DNA of 27,547 bases from Eubacteriaceae bacterium UBA4266 (GCA_002396065.1 DGWE01000092.1:9334-36880), one strand, 5' to 3'; shown: positions 9,148-18,339, counted from the stretch's first letter. Notes: generated by a model not told the origin, from the letters alone. Made by a program: numbers and translations.

Positions 9148-9184
9148 AAAAGGCCGCAAAGATCTGATGGATCTTTGCGGCCTT
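9146..9184 (-). terminator. Terminator of the dhaK-dhaL transcript, possibly bidirectional
   Basis: Perfect 15-base stem (9150-9164 with 9170-9184, loop TGATG). On the minus strand it is followed by six Ts (9146-9151), so it best serves dhaL. On the plus strand the tail is poor, though it directly follows the DUF3842 stop codon. Confidence 0.85.
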
Positions 9185-9196
9185 CCTGGCTCGTTC

Positions 9197-9222
9197 GAGA
9201 CCGGATATTCGTATGCGGTCTC
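9197..9222. other. Small hairpin downstream of dhaL
   Basis: GAGACCG pairs with CGGTCTC, then ATA with TAT around a stable TTCG loop (one G/G mismatch). No T run on either strand; it might stabilise the dhaL 3' end. Confidence 0.35.
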
Positions 9223-9254
9223 AGCGCTTCCTGCGCACTTTATTATTTTTTCGC

Positions 9255-9890
9255 TTATTTAGCTTCTGCAGCCACGCGTGCGGACTGAATCAGATAAGAG
9301 ATGGACGTCGCGCCCGGATCCTGATGTCCGATGGAGCGTTCACCCAAATATCTCGCGCGGCCCTTTGTCGCGATAATGCCTTTGGTGTATTCCACACCCT
9401 TCCAGGCAGCGTCTTCCGCGTCTGCGAAAGCGTCCGCGACGGATTTGCCGTCTGCAATCGCCTTGTCGTAGGCTTCCTTCGCCGGGCAGATCGCGTCGAG
9501 CATGGTCTTTTCGCCTGTCGTCGATTTACCGGCTTTTTCGATGCTCGCAATGGCGGCACCGATCATTTCACTGATATCTTCCGGGCTCAGTTCTTCTTTG
9601 CCCTTCGCTTTAGCACTGGCTTTCACAAAGGCCATGCCGTACAGCGGACCGGAGGCGCCGCCGACCTTTGACATCAGCGTCATCCCAACGGTTTTGACAA
9701 TATCAGTGATGGTTTTGTCCTGGACACCTGGGATCTTTTCCATGACGGCCTTCATGCCGCGGTTCATGTTGATGCCGTGGTCGCCGTCGCCAATGGCCTG
9801 GTCGAGATCCGTCAATTCCTGATGATGTTCTTCGATGCGTTTATCGAATTCTTCAATGAATTTCAATACATCTTCTTTTGTTGCTGCCAT
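9255..9890 (-). CDS. dhaL: Dihydroxyacetone kinase subunit DhaL
   Basis: ADP/ATP-binding subunit of the dihydroxyacetone kinase, which phosphorylates DHA held by DhaK to DHAP. The 211-residue protein shows AIGDGDHGINMNRGM (nucleotide-Mg binding aspartates), GGASGPLYG, TTGEKTMLD and the C-terminal GRARYLGERSIGHQDPGATS, all DhaL motifs. The open frame reaches a TTG at 9911, but the ATG at 9888-9890 with GAGGAATTCTT upstream gives the usual MAATKEDVL N-terminus. It follows dhaK by 95 bases containing a hairpin. In PEP-dependent systems a DhaM phosphoryl donor gene normally follows; none is here, the transcript instead ends at the terminator near 9150. Confidence 0.95.
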   Translation of the reverse strand: MAATKEDVLKFIEEFDKRIEEHHQELTDLDQAIGDGDHGINMNRGMKAVMEKIPGVQDKTITDIVKTVGMTLMSKVGGASGPLYGMAFVKASAKAKGKEELSPEDISEMIGAAIASIEKAGKSTTGEKTMLDAICPAKEAYDKAIADGKSVADAFADAEDAAWKGVEYTKGIIATKGRARYLGERSIGHQDPGATSISYLIQSARVAAEAK

Positions 9891-9926
9891 AAGAATTCCT
9901 CTTTTCGTCAATTGATTTTAAAAAGA

Positions 9927-9952
9927 ATTGACAGGCACGAAGGCCTGTCAAT
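9927..9952 (-). terminator. Intercistronic hairpin between dhaK and dhaL
   Basis: Perfect 10-base stem ATTGACAGGC / GCCTGTCAAT with a six-base loop, followed on the minus strand by TCTTTTTAAA. It could act as a partial terminator or a processing barrier that sets different dhaK and dhaL levels. Confidence 0.6.
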
Positions 9953-9985
9953 TTCCTTTATTTCATTATACCATTAACGAGACGA

Positions 9986-10966
9986 TTAGTCCTGAGTGAA
10001 TGCGATGGTATCAGCCGGTGCATTCAGCAGTTCTTTCATTTCGTCGTCGAGTTTCAGCAGAGAAATGGAAGCACCTGCCATATCGATGGAAGTCATGATG
10101 TTGCCGACAAAGGTCTTTGCGATTTTGATGCCTTTTTCGGTCAGGACGTCGTGAACGCGTTTGTTCATCAGGTAGAGTTCCATTAACGGCGTTGCGCCGG
10201 AGCCATTGACCATGACAGCCACTTCAGAGCCATCGTAATCGACGTCGTCGCCTAAGATGTGGCTTAAGAGTTCGTCGACAATCGCGTTCGCCGGTTTCAA
10301 AGGTTCGCGGCTGATCCCCGGTTCACCGTGGATCCCGATCCCGATTTCCATTTCATCGTCTGCCAGTTCGAACCCTGGTTTGCCAGCTGCCGGAATGGTT
10401 GACGGTTTGAGTGCGGCACCCATGGTTCTTGTATTTGCGATGACTTTTTCTGCGACAGCTTTAACTTCAGCTAAGCTTGCGCCTGCTTCAGCCTTTGCGC
10501 CGGCAATCTTGTGAACAAAGATCGTGCCTGCAACACCGCGGCGGTCTTCTTTGTTGTCGACTGCAACGTCATCGTTGGTGATGACTTCTTCAACTTCGAT
10601 ATCGTCTGCCATATCTGCAGCCATTTCGAAGTTCATGACATCGCCTGAATAATTCTTAACGACCATCAAGACGCCCTTGCCTGCATCTGCTGCGTTAATG
10701 GCTTCGAGAATCTGGTCTGGTGCTGGTGAGGTATAGATTGCGCCCGGAACAGCTGCGTCCAACATCCCCTTGCCGACGAAGCCAGCGTGTGACGGTTCGT
10801 GGCCGGAGCCGCCGCCTGAGATAATGGCAACTTTTCCTTCTTTTTTCTGTTTTCTAACGATAACGTCTGTTCCTTCTAAGCGTTCAACCTTATCAGGATA
10901 GGCATCGCACATACCTTCGAGCATTTCGTTTTCGACATCTTCAACAGCGTTAATAAATTTTTTCAT
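9986..10966 (-). CDS. dhaK: Dihydroxyacetone kinase subunit DhaK
   Basis: DHA-binding subunit of dihydroxyacetone kinase. The 326-residue product shows the substrate loop GGGSGHEPSH (51-60), the GVLMVVKNYSGDVMNFEMA segment (98-116) and GIGIHGEPG with His213, the residue that in E. coli DhaK (His218) forms the covalent hemiaminal with DHA. The ATG follows GAGGAGGG. It precedes dhaL and is downstream of an iron-dependent alcohol dehydrogenase on the same strand, consistent with glycerol to DHA to DHAP flow. Its promoter region holds an extended -10 (TGCTATAAT) and a CcpA-like site. Confidence 0.96.
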   Translation of the reverse strand: MKKFINAVEDVENEMLEGMCDAYPDKVERLEGTDVIVRKQKKEGKVAIISGGGSGHEPSHAGFVGKGMLDAAVPGAIYTSPAPDQILEAINAADAGKGVLMVVKNYSGDVMNFEMAADMADDIEVEEVITNDDVAVDNKEDRRGVAGTIFVHKIAGAKAEAGASLAEVKAVAEKVIANTRTMGAALKPSTIPAAGKPGFELADDEMEIGIGIHGEPGISREPLKPANAIVDELLSHILGDDVDYDGSEVAVMVNGSGATPLMELYLMNKRVHDVLTEKGIKIAKTFVGNIMTSIDMAGASISLLKLDDEMKELLNAPADTIAFTQD

Positions 10967-11007
10967 TTCGATTAACCCTCCTCAAGAGTAGATCATTTAA
11001 TGATTTT

Positions 11008-11016
11008 ATTATAGCA
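11008..11016 (-). promoter_or_regulatory. Extended -10 promoter of dhaK-dhaL
   Basis: Minus strand TGCTATAAT with no strong -35; the TG extension can compensate. About 42 bases before the dhaK ATG. Confidence 0.6.
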
Positions 11017-11060
11017 TGAAAACTATTAAATAAAAATAAATTTTAATCAAATTCTATGGT

Positions 11061-11076
11061 GTGAAAACGATTGAAT
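11061..11076 (+). promoter_or_regulatory. Weak catabolite-responsive element-like site
   Basis: GTGAAAACGATTGAAT matches the CcpA consensus WTGNNARCGNWWWCAW at 13 of 16 positions, with a good TGAAAACG half and a poor right half. It lies upstream of the dhaK promoter. Tentative. Confidence 0.25.
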
Positions 11077-11115
11077 TTTTGCCGCTGCAGCTTTCTTCTT
11101 TAATACACCACGCTT

Positions 11116-12201
11116 TTACTTAGTAAAAAATGCAATGCGGTGGAGCACGTCCCGATCGCAGGCGTACGGAACTTTTTTAAGCTTATCCGGTTTGCCGGCC
11201 AGCACCTCGACCGCGTACTCGAGGTCAGCGTCAGACAGTTTTTCGCTGCCGCAGAGGGCTTCGTAAAAGCTTTGGTAATCATCGACCGAATCAAAGCCCG
11301 CCAAAGCAAGGGCTTCTTCCCGATCCGCCGCGTCAGCTTCTGCGAGATACCCGGCCTGGAAATAGCCGACAGCTTTGCCGTGGGGCATGTGCTGGTTGTA
11401 GGTCACCGGATAGGAAAGGCCGTGGGGCACGGTCGTGCCGACCTGCGCAATGGACATGCCGGCCAGACTCGACGCGTTCATTAAATTGGCGTAGTCTTCG
11501 TCAGTGGCTTCCCGTTCACCGAGGAGCACCGCCTTGCTCCGTTTCCAGACCCGCAGGCCTTCCGCCACGCACATGTGGGTGTAATCGTCGGCGTCGACGT
11601 TGATCAGCGACTCCCACAAATGGGCCAGCGCGTCGATCGCCGTATTGTGCAGCACAGATGCCGGCGCGGTCCTTAAGTATTTGCCGTCGCTGAGTGCGTA
11701 ATCCGCGAAAATTTTGTGCGGGATCGAGCCCTTCGTCTTTTCGGCGTGAATCGTCAGCACCGAAACCGGGGTCACCTCTGACCCGGTGCCGCAGGTCGTC
11801 GGCACTTCGACGATCGGCAGGGTCGAACTGTCGGCTCCCTTCTGATAGAGATAGCTGCGGTCCTTGTCCTTGTGCTTGATCATCAGCGCGATGGCCTTCG
11901 CCGCGTCGAGGGGAGAGCCGCCGCCGATGCCGATAACAAAATCGACGCCGTTTTCGACGCCAAAGTCCCTGGCCTTCATAACGGTTTCAATCGACGGATT
12001 CTGTTCCACCTCGTCAAAAAGCACATGGCCGATCTTTTCAGCGTCCAAAGCCCGGCACACGTCATCGTATGAGCCGTTGGCCTTTGCGGAATGCTTCCCC
12101 GTCACAATCAGCGCGCGACTGCCCAGCGCGGCCATTTCACCACGATGGGCCATGACGCAGTCCGGCTCCTGGAATAGTCTCGTCGGCATAAAAAACTTCA
12201 T
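11116..12201 (-). CDS. Iron-containing alcohol dehydrogenase, probably acting on glycerol or a related polyol
   Basis: NAD(P)-dependent group III alcohol dehydrogenase. The 361-residue product has the nucleotide-binding GIGGGSPLDAAKA (91-103), VPTTCGTGSEVTPVSV (133-148) and a full set of metal ligands: Asp190 and His194 in IDALAH, His260 in VPHGLSYP and His274 in HMPHGKAVG. The ATG follows TAGGAGGAACAGC. Placed on the same strand as dhaKL and divergent from glpK, it most likely makes DHA from glycerol. The sequence is closer to the butanol/propanediol dehydrogenase branch than to classical GldA, and no glycerol dehydratase is present for a DhaT role, so the substrate is inference. Confidence 0.88.
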   Translation of the reverse strand: MKFFMPTRLFQEPDCVMAHRGEMAALGSRALIVTGKHSAKANGSYDDVCRALDAEKIGHVLFDEVEQNPSIETVMKARDFGVENGVDFVIGIGGGSPLDAAKAIALMIKHKDKDRSYLYQKGADSSTLPIVEVPTTCGTGSEVTPVSVLTIHAEKTKGSIPHKIFADYALSDGKYLRTAPASVLHNTAIDALAHLWESLINVDADDYTHMCVAEGLRVWKRSKAVLLGEREATDEDYANLMNASSLAGMSIAQVGTTVPHGLSYPVTYNQHMPHGKAVGYFQAGYLAEADAADREEALALAGFDSVDDYQSFYEALCGSEKLSDADLEYAVEVLAGKPDKLKKVPYACDRDVLHRIAFFTK

Positions 12202-12315
12202 CGCTGTTCCTCCTACCTATAATGAATGATCTTTATATTTAGATTTATTTTCTGCCTATAGTTTAGCATAAATCATAAAACGCTGGGTGAACAAAGTTTT
12301 AAACTTGTTGTTTTA

Positions 12316-12340
12316 TTGTGTTTTATGTCAAAATACACAA
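12316..12340. promoter_or_regulatory. Imperfect inverted repeat TTGTGT-N13-ACACAA
   Basis: Twenty-five bases, 10 of 12 arm positions paired. Its right arm belongs to TACACAAAA (12334-12342), repeated at 12397-12405 next to the glpK -35, 63 bases away (about six helical turns). Candidate regulator site for the divergent glycerol genes. Confidence 0.45.
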
Positions 12341-12384
12341 AATCTTTACTGAAAGTTAATGAAAATTTATTTCGACATTTTTTA

Positions 12385-12401
12385 GTGTAAACCCTTTACA
12401 C
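12385..12401. promoter_or_regulatory. Palindromic operator overlapping the glpK -35
   Basis: Perfect GTGTAAA-CCC-TTTACAC; the right arm contains the TTTACA -35 hexamer, so a bound protein would exclude RNA polymerase. No regulator of matching type is encoded in this window. Confidence 0.6.
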
Positions 12402-12423
12402 AAAAAATAAATTATGCTATTAT
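12395..12423 (+). promoter_or_regulatory. Promoter of glpK
   Basis: TTTACA (12395-12400), 17-base spacer, TATTAT (12418-12423). Start of transcription near 12430, giving a long structured leader before the glpK ATG. Confidence 0.8.
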
Positions 12424-12475
12424 GAACACATCGAAGAGATGTAATCAATTCAACAATCATTAACAGAATAGAAGC

Positions 12476-12548
12476 TGGAGAACATGGAGAAGCGTAGAAC
12501 ACAAACAACTTAATCGTTGCAGTAAAAAGCTATTTATGTTCTTTTTTT
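12476..12548 (+). promoter_or_regulatory. glpK leader: candidate GlpP antitermination element with terminator
   Basis: Two copies of TGGAGAA (12476-12482 and 12485-12491) precede a hairpin: AGAACA-C-AAA (12496-12505) pairs with TTT-A-TGTTCT (12533-12542), enclosing a small CAAC/GTTG hairpin, and is followed by seven Ts (12542-12548). This is an intrinsic terminator inside the leader, as in GlpP-controlled glp operons of Bacillus. The gene for GlpP lies downstream in the same cluster. Confidence 0.65.
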
Positions 12549-12613
12549 GTGTCGTCAATTTCATGACAGGCGCAGTCACATTGATTTAATTGCACTGCAG
12601 AGCGGTGTATTAA

Positions 12614-14155
<1,542 letters not shown>

Positions 14156-14197
14156 GTCAACACTTCATTTTAGAACTTCATTTCAATTTTGTTTTAT

Positions 14198-14228
14198 ACT
14201 CTCCGACGACCGCGTGTCGTCGGAGAGT
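14198..14228 (+). other. Strong hairpin between glpK and glpP
   Basis: Perfect 13-base stem ACTCTCCGACGAC / GTCGTCGGAGAGT with a CGCGT loop. No T run follows on either strand, so it is not a standard terminator; it may limit read-through or protect the glpK 3' end from decay. Confidence 0.6.
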
Positions 14229-14277
14229 TATGTCGTGAGTTGATCACGTTTGTCTTTTCAAACAGAAGGGGGGATCA

Positions 14278-14907
14278 ATGTCCACAAAAAAATGTCTGCA
14301 CTTATTGGAAAAAAACCCAATTATCGCGGCGATCCGCGATCCAAAGGACATTTATGACGCTGTCGCCTCTCCCTGCCAAATTGTCTTTCTTCTGACAGGC
14401 AATATTTACAATCTCAAAACAATGATTGACTACATCAATGTCGCTGGCAAATACGCTTTCGTGCATTTGGATCTTCTAAAGGGCTACGGACAAGATCACT
14501 ACTTTGTCAAATACCTAAAGGAAGAGCTTCACCCTACCGGTATCATTTCAACGCGGAATTCGTTAATTACCATCGCTAAGCGTGAAAATTTGATGACCAT
14601 TCAACGTTTATTTCTTCTTGACTCATCAGCAATGGATGTCACCATCAACGCTGCCAGGAAAATTAAGCCCGACGCAGTCGAAGTACTCCCCGGTCTGGTT
14701 TCCAAGGTCATCCGCAAGGTCAACGCGGAATTATCCATTCCGATCATTACCGGCGGATTCATTGAAACGGAAGAAGAAGTAAAGAGCTGTATAGAAGCAG
14801 GTTCGATTTCTTCCAGTACCTCTTACAAGCCATTGTGGGATAAATTTGATGCAGTAAAAATTTTTCGAGAAAATTTTGTCAAAGAATCCGATTCTATGTT
14901 AAAATAA
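14278..14907 (+). CDS. glpP: Glycerol-3-phosphate-responsive antiterminator GlpP
   Basis: RNA-binding regulator that, with glycerol 3-phosphate bound, prevents termination in glp leaders. The 209-residue protein has a TIM-barrel-like fold typical of GlpP: NPIIAAIRDPKDI near the N-terminus, VFLLTGNIYNLK, FVHLDLLKGYGQD, GIISTRNSLI, DAVEVLPGLVSKVI and IITGGFIETEEEV. The ATG has AAGGGGGGATCA upstream. It lies between glpK and the dehydrogenase operon, and both flanking leaders hold terminators with a shared TGGAGA motif, which supports the assignment. Its own promoter is not obvious; it may be read through from glpK. Confidence 0.95.
   Translation: MSTKKCLHLLEKNPIIAAIRDPKDIYDAVASPCQIVFLLTGNIYNLKTMIDYINVAGKYAFVHLDLLKGYGQDHYFVKYLKEELHPTGIISTRNSLITIAKRENLMTIQRLFLLDSSAMDVTINAARKIKPDAVEVLPGLVSKVIRKVNAELSIPIITGGFIETEEEVKSCIEAGSISSSTSYKPLWDKFDAVKIFRENFVKESDSMLK
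14876..14905 (+). promoter_or_regulatory. Promoter of the glycerol-3-phosphate dehydrogenase operon
   Basis: TTGTCA (14876-14881), 18-base spacer, TAAAAT (14900-14905), located in the last codons of glpP. Transcription would start near 14912. Confidence 0.6.
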
Positions 14908-14943
14908 AGACAAACATAATTAAAACTAAATGAAATATGGCAA

Positions 14944-15009
14944 TGGAGAGCCGCACAACTAGAATGATGTCATGACTGTGTCATCATTTTCTTGCTTGTG
15001 TGGTTTTTT
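14944..15009 (+). promoter_or_regulatory. Dehydrogenase-operon leader: candidate GlpP element with terminator
   Basis: ATGGAGAG (from 14943) directly precedes a hairpin in which CCGCACAA (14951-14958) pairs with TTGTGTGG (14996-15003), enclosing a second stem AGAATGATG / CATCATTTTCT, followed by six Ts (15004-15009). The layout matches the glpK leader: TGGAGA motif, terminator stem, T run, then a distant ribosome site. Confidence 0.7.
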
Positions 15010-15048
15010 ATTTGTATAAATTTATCATTCATCAAGGAGGATTTTATT

Positions 15049-16527
15049 ATGTATGATATCGCTATAATAGGTGCCGGTATCGCCGGATCCTACGTAGCAC
15101 GGGAGCTCTCCCGTTATCAGCTGAACGTCGTTTTACTTGACGGCGAAAATGATGTCGCCAACCAGATCACAAAAGCGAACTCCGCTATTGTCCACGCTGG
15201 CTACGATGCAGTCCCAGGCAAGAAAAAGGGCCTGTTCAACGCACCTGGCAACATCATGTACGAAAAAGTCTGCAAAGACTTGGGGGTTCCATTTAAACGC
15301 ACCGGTTCACTGGTTGTCGCGCACACTGAACGCGAAATGATGACACTGCAGCGCCTGTATCAGCGCGGGGTCATGAACGGCGTACCGGATATGAGAATCA
15401 TCTTCGAAGACGAAGTTCACGAAATGGAAGAAAACCTCGCTCCGGATATCTGCGGTGCACTTTACGCAGGTACAGCTGGCTTGGTTTCTCCGTATGAATT
15501 GGGCATCAAGGTCGCAGAAAATGCTGTCGACAACGGCGTCGAATTGAAATTGAACCATCTGGTCACCAATATCGCAAAGAAAGATGACGGGACCTTCAAA
15601 ATCGAAACGACCGAAGAAGACATCGAAGCCAAATACGTCGTCAACGCTGCTGGCGTTTACGCTGATGATATTTACAAGATGGTCGGCGATCCGTACTTCA
15701 AGATTCTCGCTCGCCGCGGTGTGTACTTCATCTTTGATAAAGAAATCGGCGACTTGGTTCACAACGTCATCTTCCCGTGCCCGACTAAGAACGGGAAAGG
15801 GATCCTGGTCTCCCCGACTGTCCACGGCAACCTGTTAATCGGCCCGGATGCAATGCCAGTTAAGAAAGGCGACATCGACACCACTCAGGATCGTCTGGAC
15901 TACATCAAAGAAAACGCTCTGAAGAACTGTCCGGAACTCGAACACTACTTCAACAAGATCATTCGTTCCTACGCCGGAACCCGTAACACCCCTGTTGCTG
16001 ACACCTACACCACAACAGACGGCGACTTCATCATCGAAGAATCACCGGTTAAGAACTTCGTCAACTTCGCTGGCTACGAATCACCGGGTCTGACCTCAGC
16101 TCCGGCATCCGCAACCTACTGCGTTGAAGACGTCATCCTGCCGATGCTCGAAAGAGACGGCGTCCACGTTGAAGAAAACAAAGACTTCAATCCGAAGACC
16201 CGTCCGCACATCATCTTCAATCAGCTCAGCGATGAAGAAAAGAAAGCAGCCATCGAAAAGGATCCGAAATACGGCAAGATCATCTGCCGCTGCGAATCCA
16301 TCACAGAAGCTGAAATCGTCGACGTCATCCATCGTAACGTCGGTGCGACAACGGTCCGTGGCGTCACCAAACGCTGCCGTCCAGGTGCTGGCCGCTGCCA
16401 AGGCGGTTTCTGCCAGCCAAGAGTTGTTGAAATCTTAGCCCGTGAACTCGGCTGCGACATGGAAGACATCATGTACGATGCTAAGGATAAAGGCTACATC
16501 CTCAGCGGCAAAACGAAGAATCAGTAA
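15049..16527 (+). CDS. GlpA-like FAD-dependent glycerol-3-phosphate dehydrogenase with C-terminal BFD-type [2Fe-2S] domain
   Basis: Probably oxidises glycerol 3-phosphate to DHAP. The 492-residue protein has a DAO-type FAD domain (YDIAIIGAGIAGSYVAREL at the N-terminus, NSAIVHAGYDA, GYESPGLTSAPA near 342-353) and a C-terminal BFD-like [2Fe-2S] domain with CRC (Cys413, Cys415) and CQGGFC (Cys450, Cys455). The open frame extends to 14992, but that would cover the terminator; the ATG at 15049 follows AAGGAGGATTTTATT. Three genes are tightly spaced (17 and 5 bases), indicating one complex. The family also contains L-2-hydroxyglutarate-type oxidases, but the glp context favours glycerol 3-phosphate. 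Confidence 0.9.
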   Translation: MYDIAIIGAGIAGSYVARELSRYQLNVVLLDGENDVANQITKANSAIVHAGYDAVPGKKKGLFNAPGNIMYEKVCKDLGVPFKRTGSLVVAHTEREMMTLQRLYQRGVMNGVPDMRIIFEDEVHEMEENLAPDICGALYAGTAGLVSPYELGIKVAENAVDNGVELKLNHLVTNIAKKDDGTFKIETTEEDIEAKYVVNAAGVYADDIYKMVGDPYFKILARRGVYFIFDKEIGDLVHNVIFPCPTKNGKGILVSPTVHGNLLIGPDAMPVKKGDIDTTQDRLDYIKENALKNCPELEHYFNKIIRSYAGTRNTPVADTYTTTDGDFIIEESPVKNFVNFAGYESPGLTSAPASATYCVEDVILPMLERDGVHVEENKDFNPKTRPHIIFNQLSDEEKKAAIEKDPKYGKIICRCESITEAEIVDVIHRNVGATTVRGVTKRCRPGAGRCQGGFCQPRVVEILARELGCDMEDIMYDAKDKGYILSGKTKNQ

Positions 16528-16544
16528 GGGGAGGTTTTTTCACG

Positions 16545-17813
16545 ATGTATGATATTATTGTAATCGGAGGCGGCCCTGCTGGATTAGCCGCCGCTGTTGA
16601 AGCCAAAAAAGAAGGCGTCGATAACATTTTAATCCTCGAAAGAGACCGCGAACTCGGCGGGATCTTAAACCAGTGCATCCACAATGGTTTTGGGCTGCAC
16701 ACCTTTAAAGAACAGTTAACCGGTCCGGAATACGCAGGCCGTTACATCGACATGGCGATGGACCTGAAGATTCCGTACAAACTGAACACGATGGTGCTCG
16801 ACCTCGAAAGAAAAGACGACGACACCAAAATCGTTCACGCAATTAACGAAGAAGATGGCTACATGGCTCTGGAAGCCAAGGCTGTTATCCTGACCATGGG
16901 CTGCCGCGAAAGAACCGCTGGCGCCATCGGTATTCCGGGATTCAGACCGGCTGGTGTCTTCACTGCTGGGACTGCACAGCGCTTCATCAATATGGAAGGT
17001 TATATGACCGGTAAAGAAGTCGTCATCCTCGGCTCCGGCGATATCGGACTGATCATGGCCCGCCGTATGACCCTCGAAGGCGCACACGTCAAATGCGTGG
17101 CAGAAATCATGCCGTACTCCAACGGCTTGACCCGTAACATCGTACAGTGCCTGAACGACTTCGATATTCCATTGAAGCTGTCTCACACCATCACCTTCAT
17201 CCACGGCAAAGATCGTGTTGAAGCGGTTGATATTACTCAGGTTGACGAACACCTCAAACCGATCCCGGGCACCACAGAAACAGTTCCTTGCGACACACTG
17301 CTGCTCTCTGTCGGCTTGATTCCTGAAAATGAAATCTCTCGCGGCGCTGGCGTCGAAATCGACCGCAGAACCCAGGGGCCGTCGATCTCCGAACTCTGTG
17401 AAACCAACCTGCCAGGTGTCTTCGCTGCCGGCAACGTTGTCCACGTTCACGACTTGGTCGACTTCGTTTCTCAGGAAGCGGCGCTGGCTGGCAAGGGCGC
17501 TGCCCGCTACGTCAAGGGACATCTGGAAGAAGACATCAACTTCACCACTGTCAACGGCGACGGCATCGGCAACGTTGTGCCTGAAAAGATCACGGTTGCC
17601 AACCTTGATGATTCGGTCAACTGCTACATGCGTGTCCGCTCCGTCAGCACCAACACCGTCATCAACTGCTATGTGGGCGACGAAAAGATCGCAACGAAGA
17701 AAGCGCAGAAATTCGTTCCGGCCGAAATGGTCAACTTCAAGATCAAAAAATCTGTCCTTGAAAAATACGGCGATGGTGAATTGAAATTCGTCGTTGAACC
17801 GAAGGAGGCATAA
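16545..17813 (+). CDS. NAD(P)/FAD-dependent oxidoreductase, GlpB-position partner
   Basis: Two-dinucleotide-binding flavoprotein of 422 residues. The FAD loop is IIVIGGGPAGLAAAVEA at the N-terminus; GCRERTAGAIGIPGFRPAG and VFTAGTAQR follow; a second Rossmann loop VVILGSGDIGLIMARRM (about 159-175) binds NAD(P); GVFAAGNVVHVHDLVD closes the FAD domain. The group resembles HcnB- and sarcosine-oxidase-alpha-like oxidoreductases that pair with BFD-domain dehydrogenases. ATG follows AAGGGGAGG, 17 bases after the GlpA-like gene. It likely passes electrons between the dehydrogenase and NAD or another carrier; it is not homologous in size to proteobacterial GlpB in any way I can show. Confidence 0.88.
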   Translation: MYDIIVIGGGPAGLAAAVEAKKEGVDNILILERDRELGGILNQCIHNGFGLHTFKEQLTGPEYAGRYIDMAMDLKIPYKLNTMVLDLERKDDDTKIVHAINEEDGYMALEAKAVILTMGCRERTAGAIGIPGFRPAGVFTAGTAQRFINMEGYMTGKEVVILGSGDIGLIMARRMTLEGAHVKCVAEIMPYSNGLTRNIVQCLNDFDIPLKLSHTITFIHGKDRVEAVDITQVDEHLKPIPGTTETVPCDTLLLSVGLIPENEISRGAGVEIDRRTQGPSISELCETNLPGVFAAGNVVHVHDLVDFVSQEAALAGKGAARYVKGHLEEDINFTTVNGDGIGNVVPEKITVANLDDSVNCYMRVRSVSTNTVINCYVGDEKIATKKAQKFVPAEMVNFKIKKSVLEKYGDGELKFVVEPKEA

Positions 17814-17818
17814 ACATC

Positions 17819-18178
17819 ATGAAAAAAGAAATGGTCTGCATCAGCTGCCCGATGGGCTGCCACCTGACCGTTGAAGGTGAAGGCGACAACTGGACTGTCA
17901 CGGGCAACAATTGCAAAAACGGTGAAAGATACGGTATCCAGGAAATGACGGATCCCCGTCGTATCCTGCCGACAACCGTCGTCATTAAAGGCGCCATGAT
18001 TTCCCGTCTGCCGGTTAAAACCGCACAGGAAATTCCAAAGGGCAAACTGTTCGATGCCATGGACGAACTCTCCAAGGTTGTCGTTGAAGCGCCGGTTAAG
18101 GTCGGCGATGTGGTGCTCAAGGATGTCTGCGGCACCGGCATCGATGTGATCGCCACCAAAACCATGCCAGCTGTTTAA
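17819..18178 (+). CDS. DUF1667 domain-containing cysteine protein
   Basis: Small protein of 119 residues beginning MVCISCPMGCHLTVEG, with Cys7, Cys10, Cys14 and Cys32 (NNCKNGERYG) arranged like a metal or iron-sulfur site similar to the N-terminal site of molybdopterin oxidoreductases. This is the DUF1667 family, regularly found after a GlpA-like and an FAD/NAD oxidoreductase gene in clostridia. It starts five bases after the preceding stop, with GAAGGAGGC inside that gene's end as ribosome site. Probably the third subunit of the glycerol-3-phosphate dehydrogenase module; its chemistry is unknown. A terminator follows. Confidence 0.88.
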   Translation: MKKEMVCISCPMGCHLTVEGEGDNWTVTGNNCKNGERYGIQEMTDPRRILPTTVVIKGAMISRLPVKTAQEIPKGKLFDAMDELSKVVVEAPVKVGDVVLKDVCGTGIDVIATKTMPAV

Positions 18179-18212
18179 ATCAAATCCTCGTTGATACAAA
18201 TACAATAGCAAA

Positions 18213-18244
18213 CGCCCGAAGCTTTACGCTTCGGGTGTTTTTTT
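18213..18244 (+). terminator. Rho-independent terminator of the glycerol-3-phosphate dehydrogenase operon
   Basis: CGCCCGAAGC / GCTTCGGGTG stem with a five-base loop and a run of seven Ts. Confidence 0.93.
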
Positions 18245-18339
18245 GTGCTATTTATTTTAATATTTATATACTTGATCGTGCTTTTTCATCCGCCCTTTCC
18301 CCTATCCATATTTTCAATATTTAAAATATAAAGCCAAAT

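Noticed and set aside
9150..9184. Hairpin as terminator mainly of the DUF3842 gene
   Set aside because: The T run lies on the minus-strand side; the plus-strand tail is CCTGG, so it primarily ends dhaL.
11116..12201. Assignment as classical glycerol dehydrogenase GldA
   Set aside because: Motifs and metal-ligand spacing fit the broad iron-alcohol dehydrogenase branch; GldA-specific similarity cannot be shown, so only the general call is made.
16716..17522. Long minus-strand open frame opposite the FAD/NAD oxidoreductase
   Set aside because: Antisense shadow of a well-conserved flavoprotein; no family motifs and no promoter or ribosome site.
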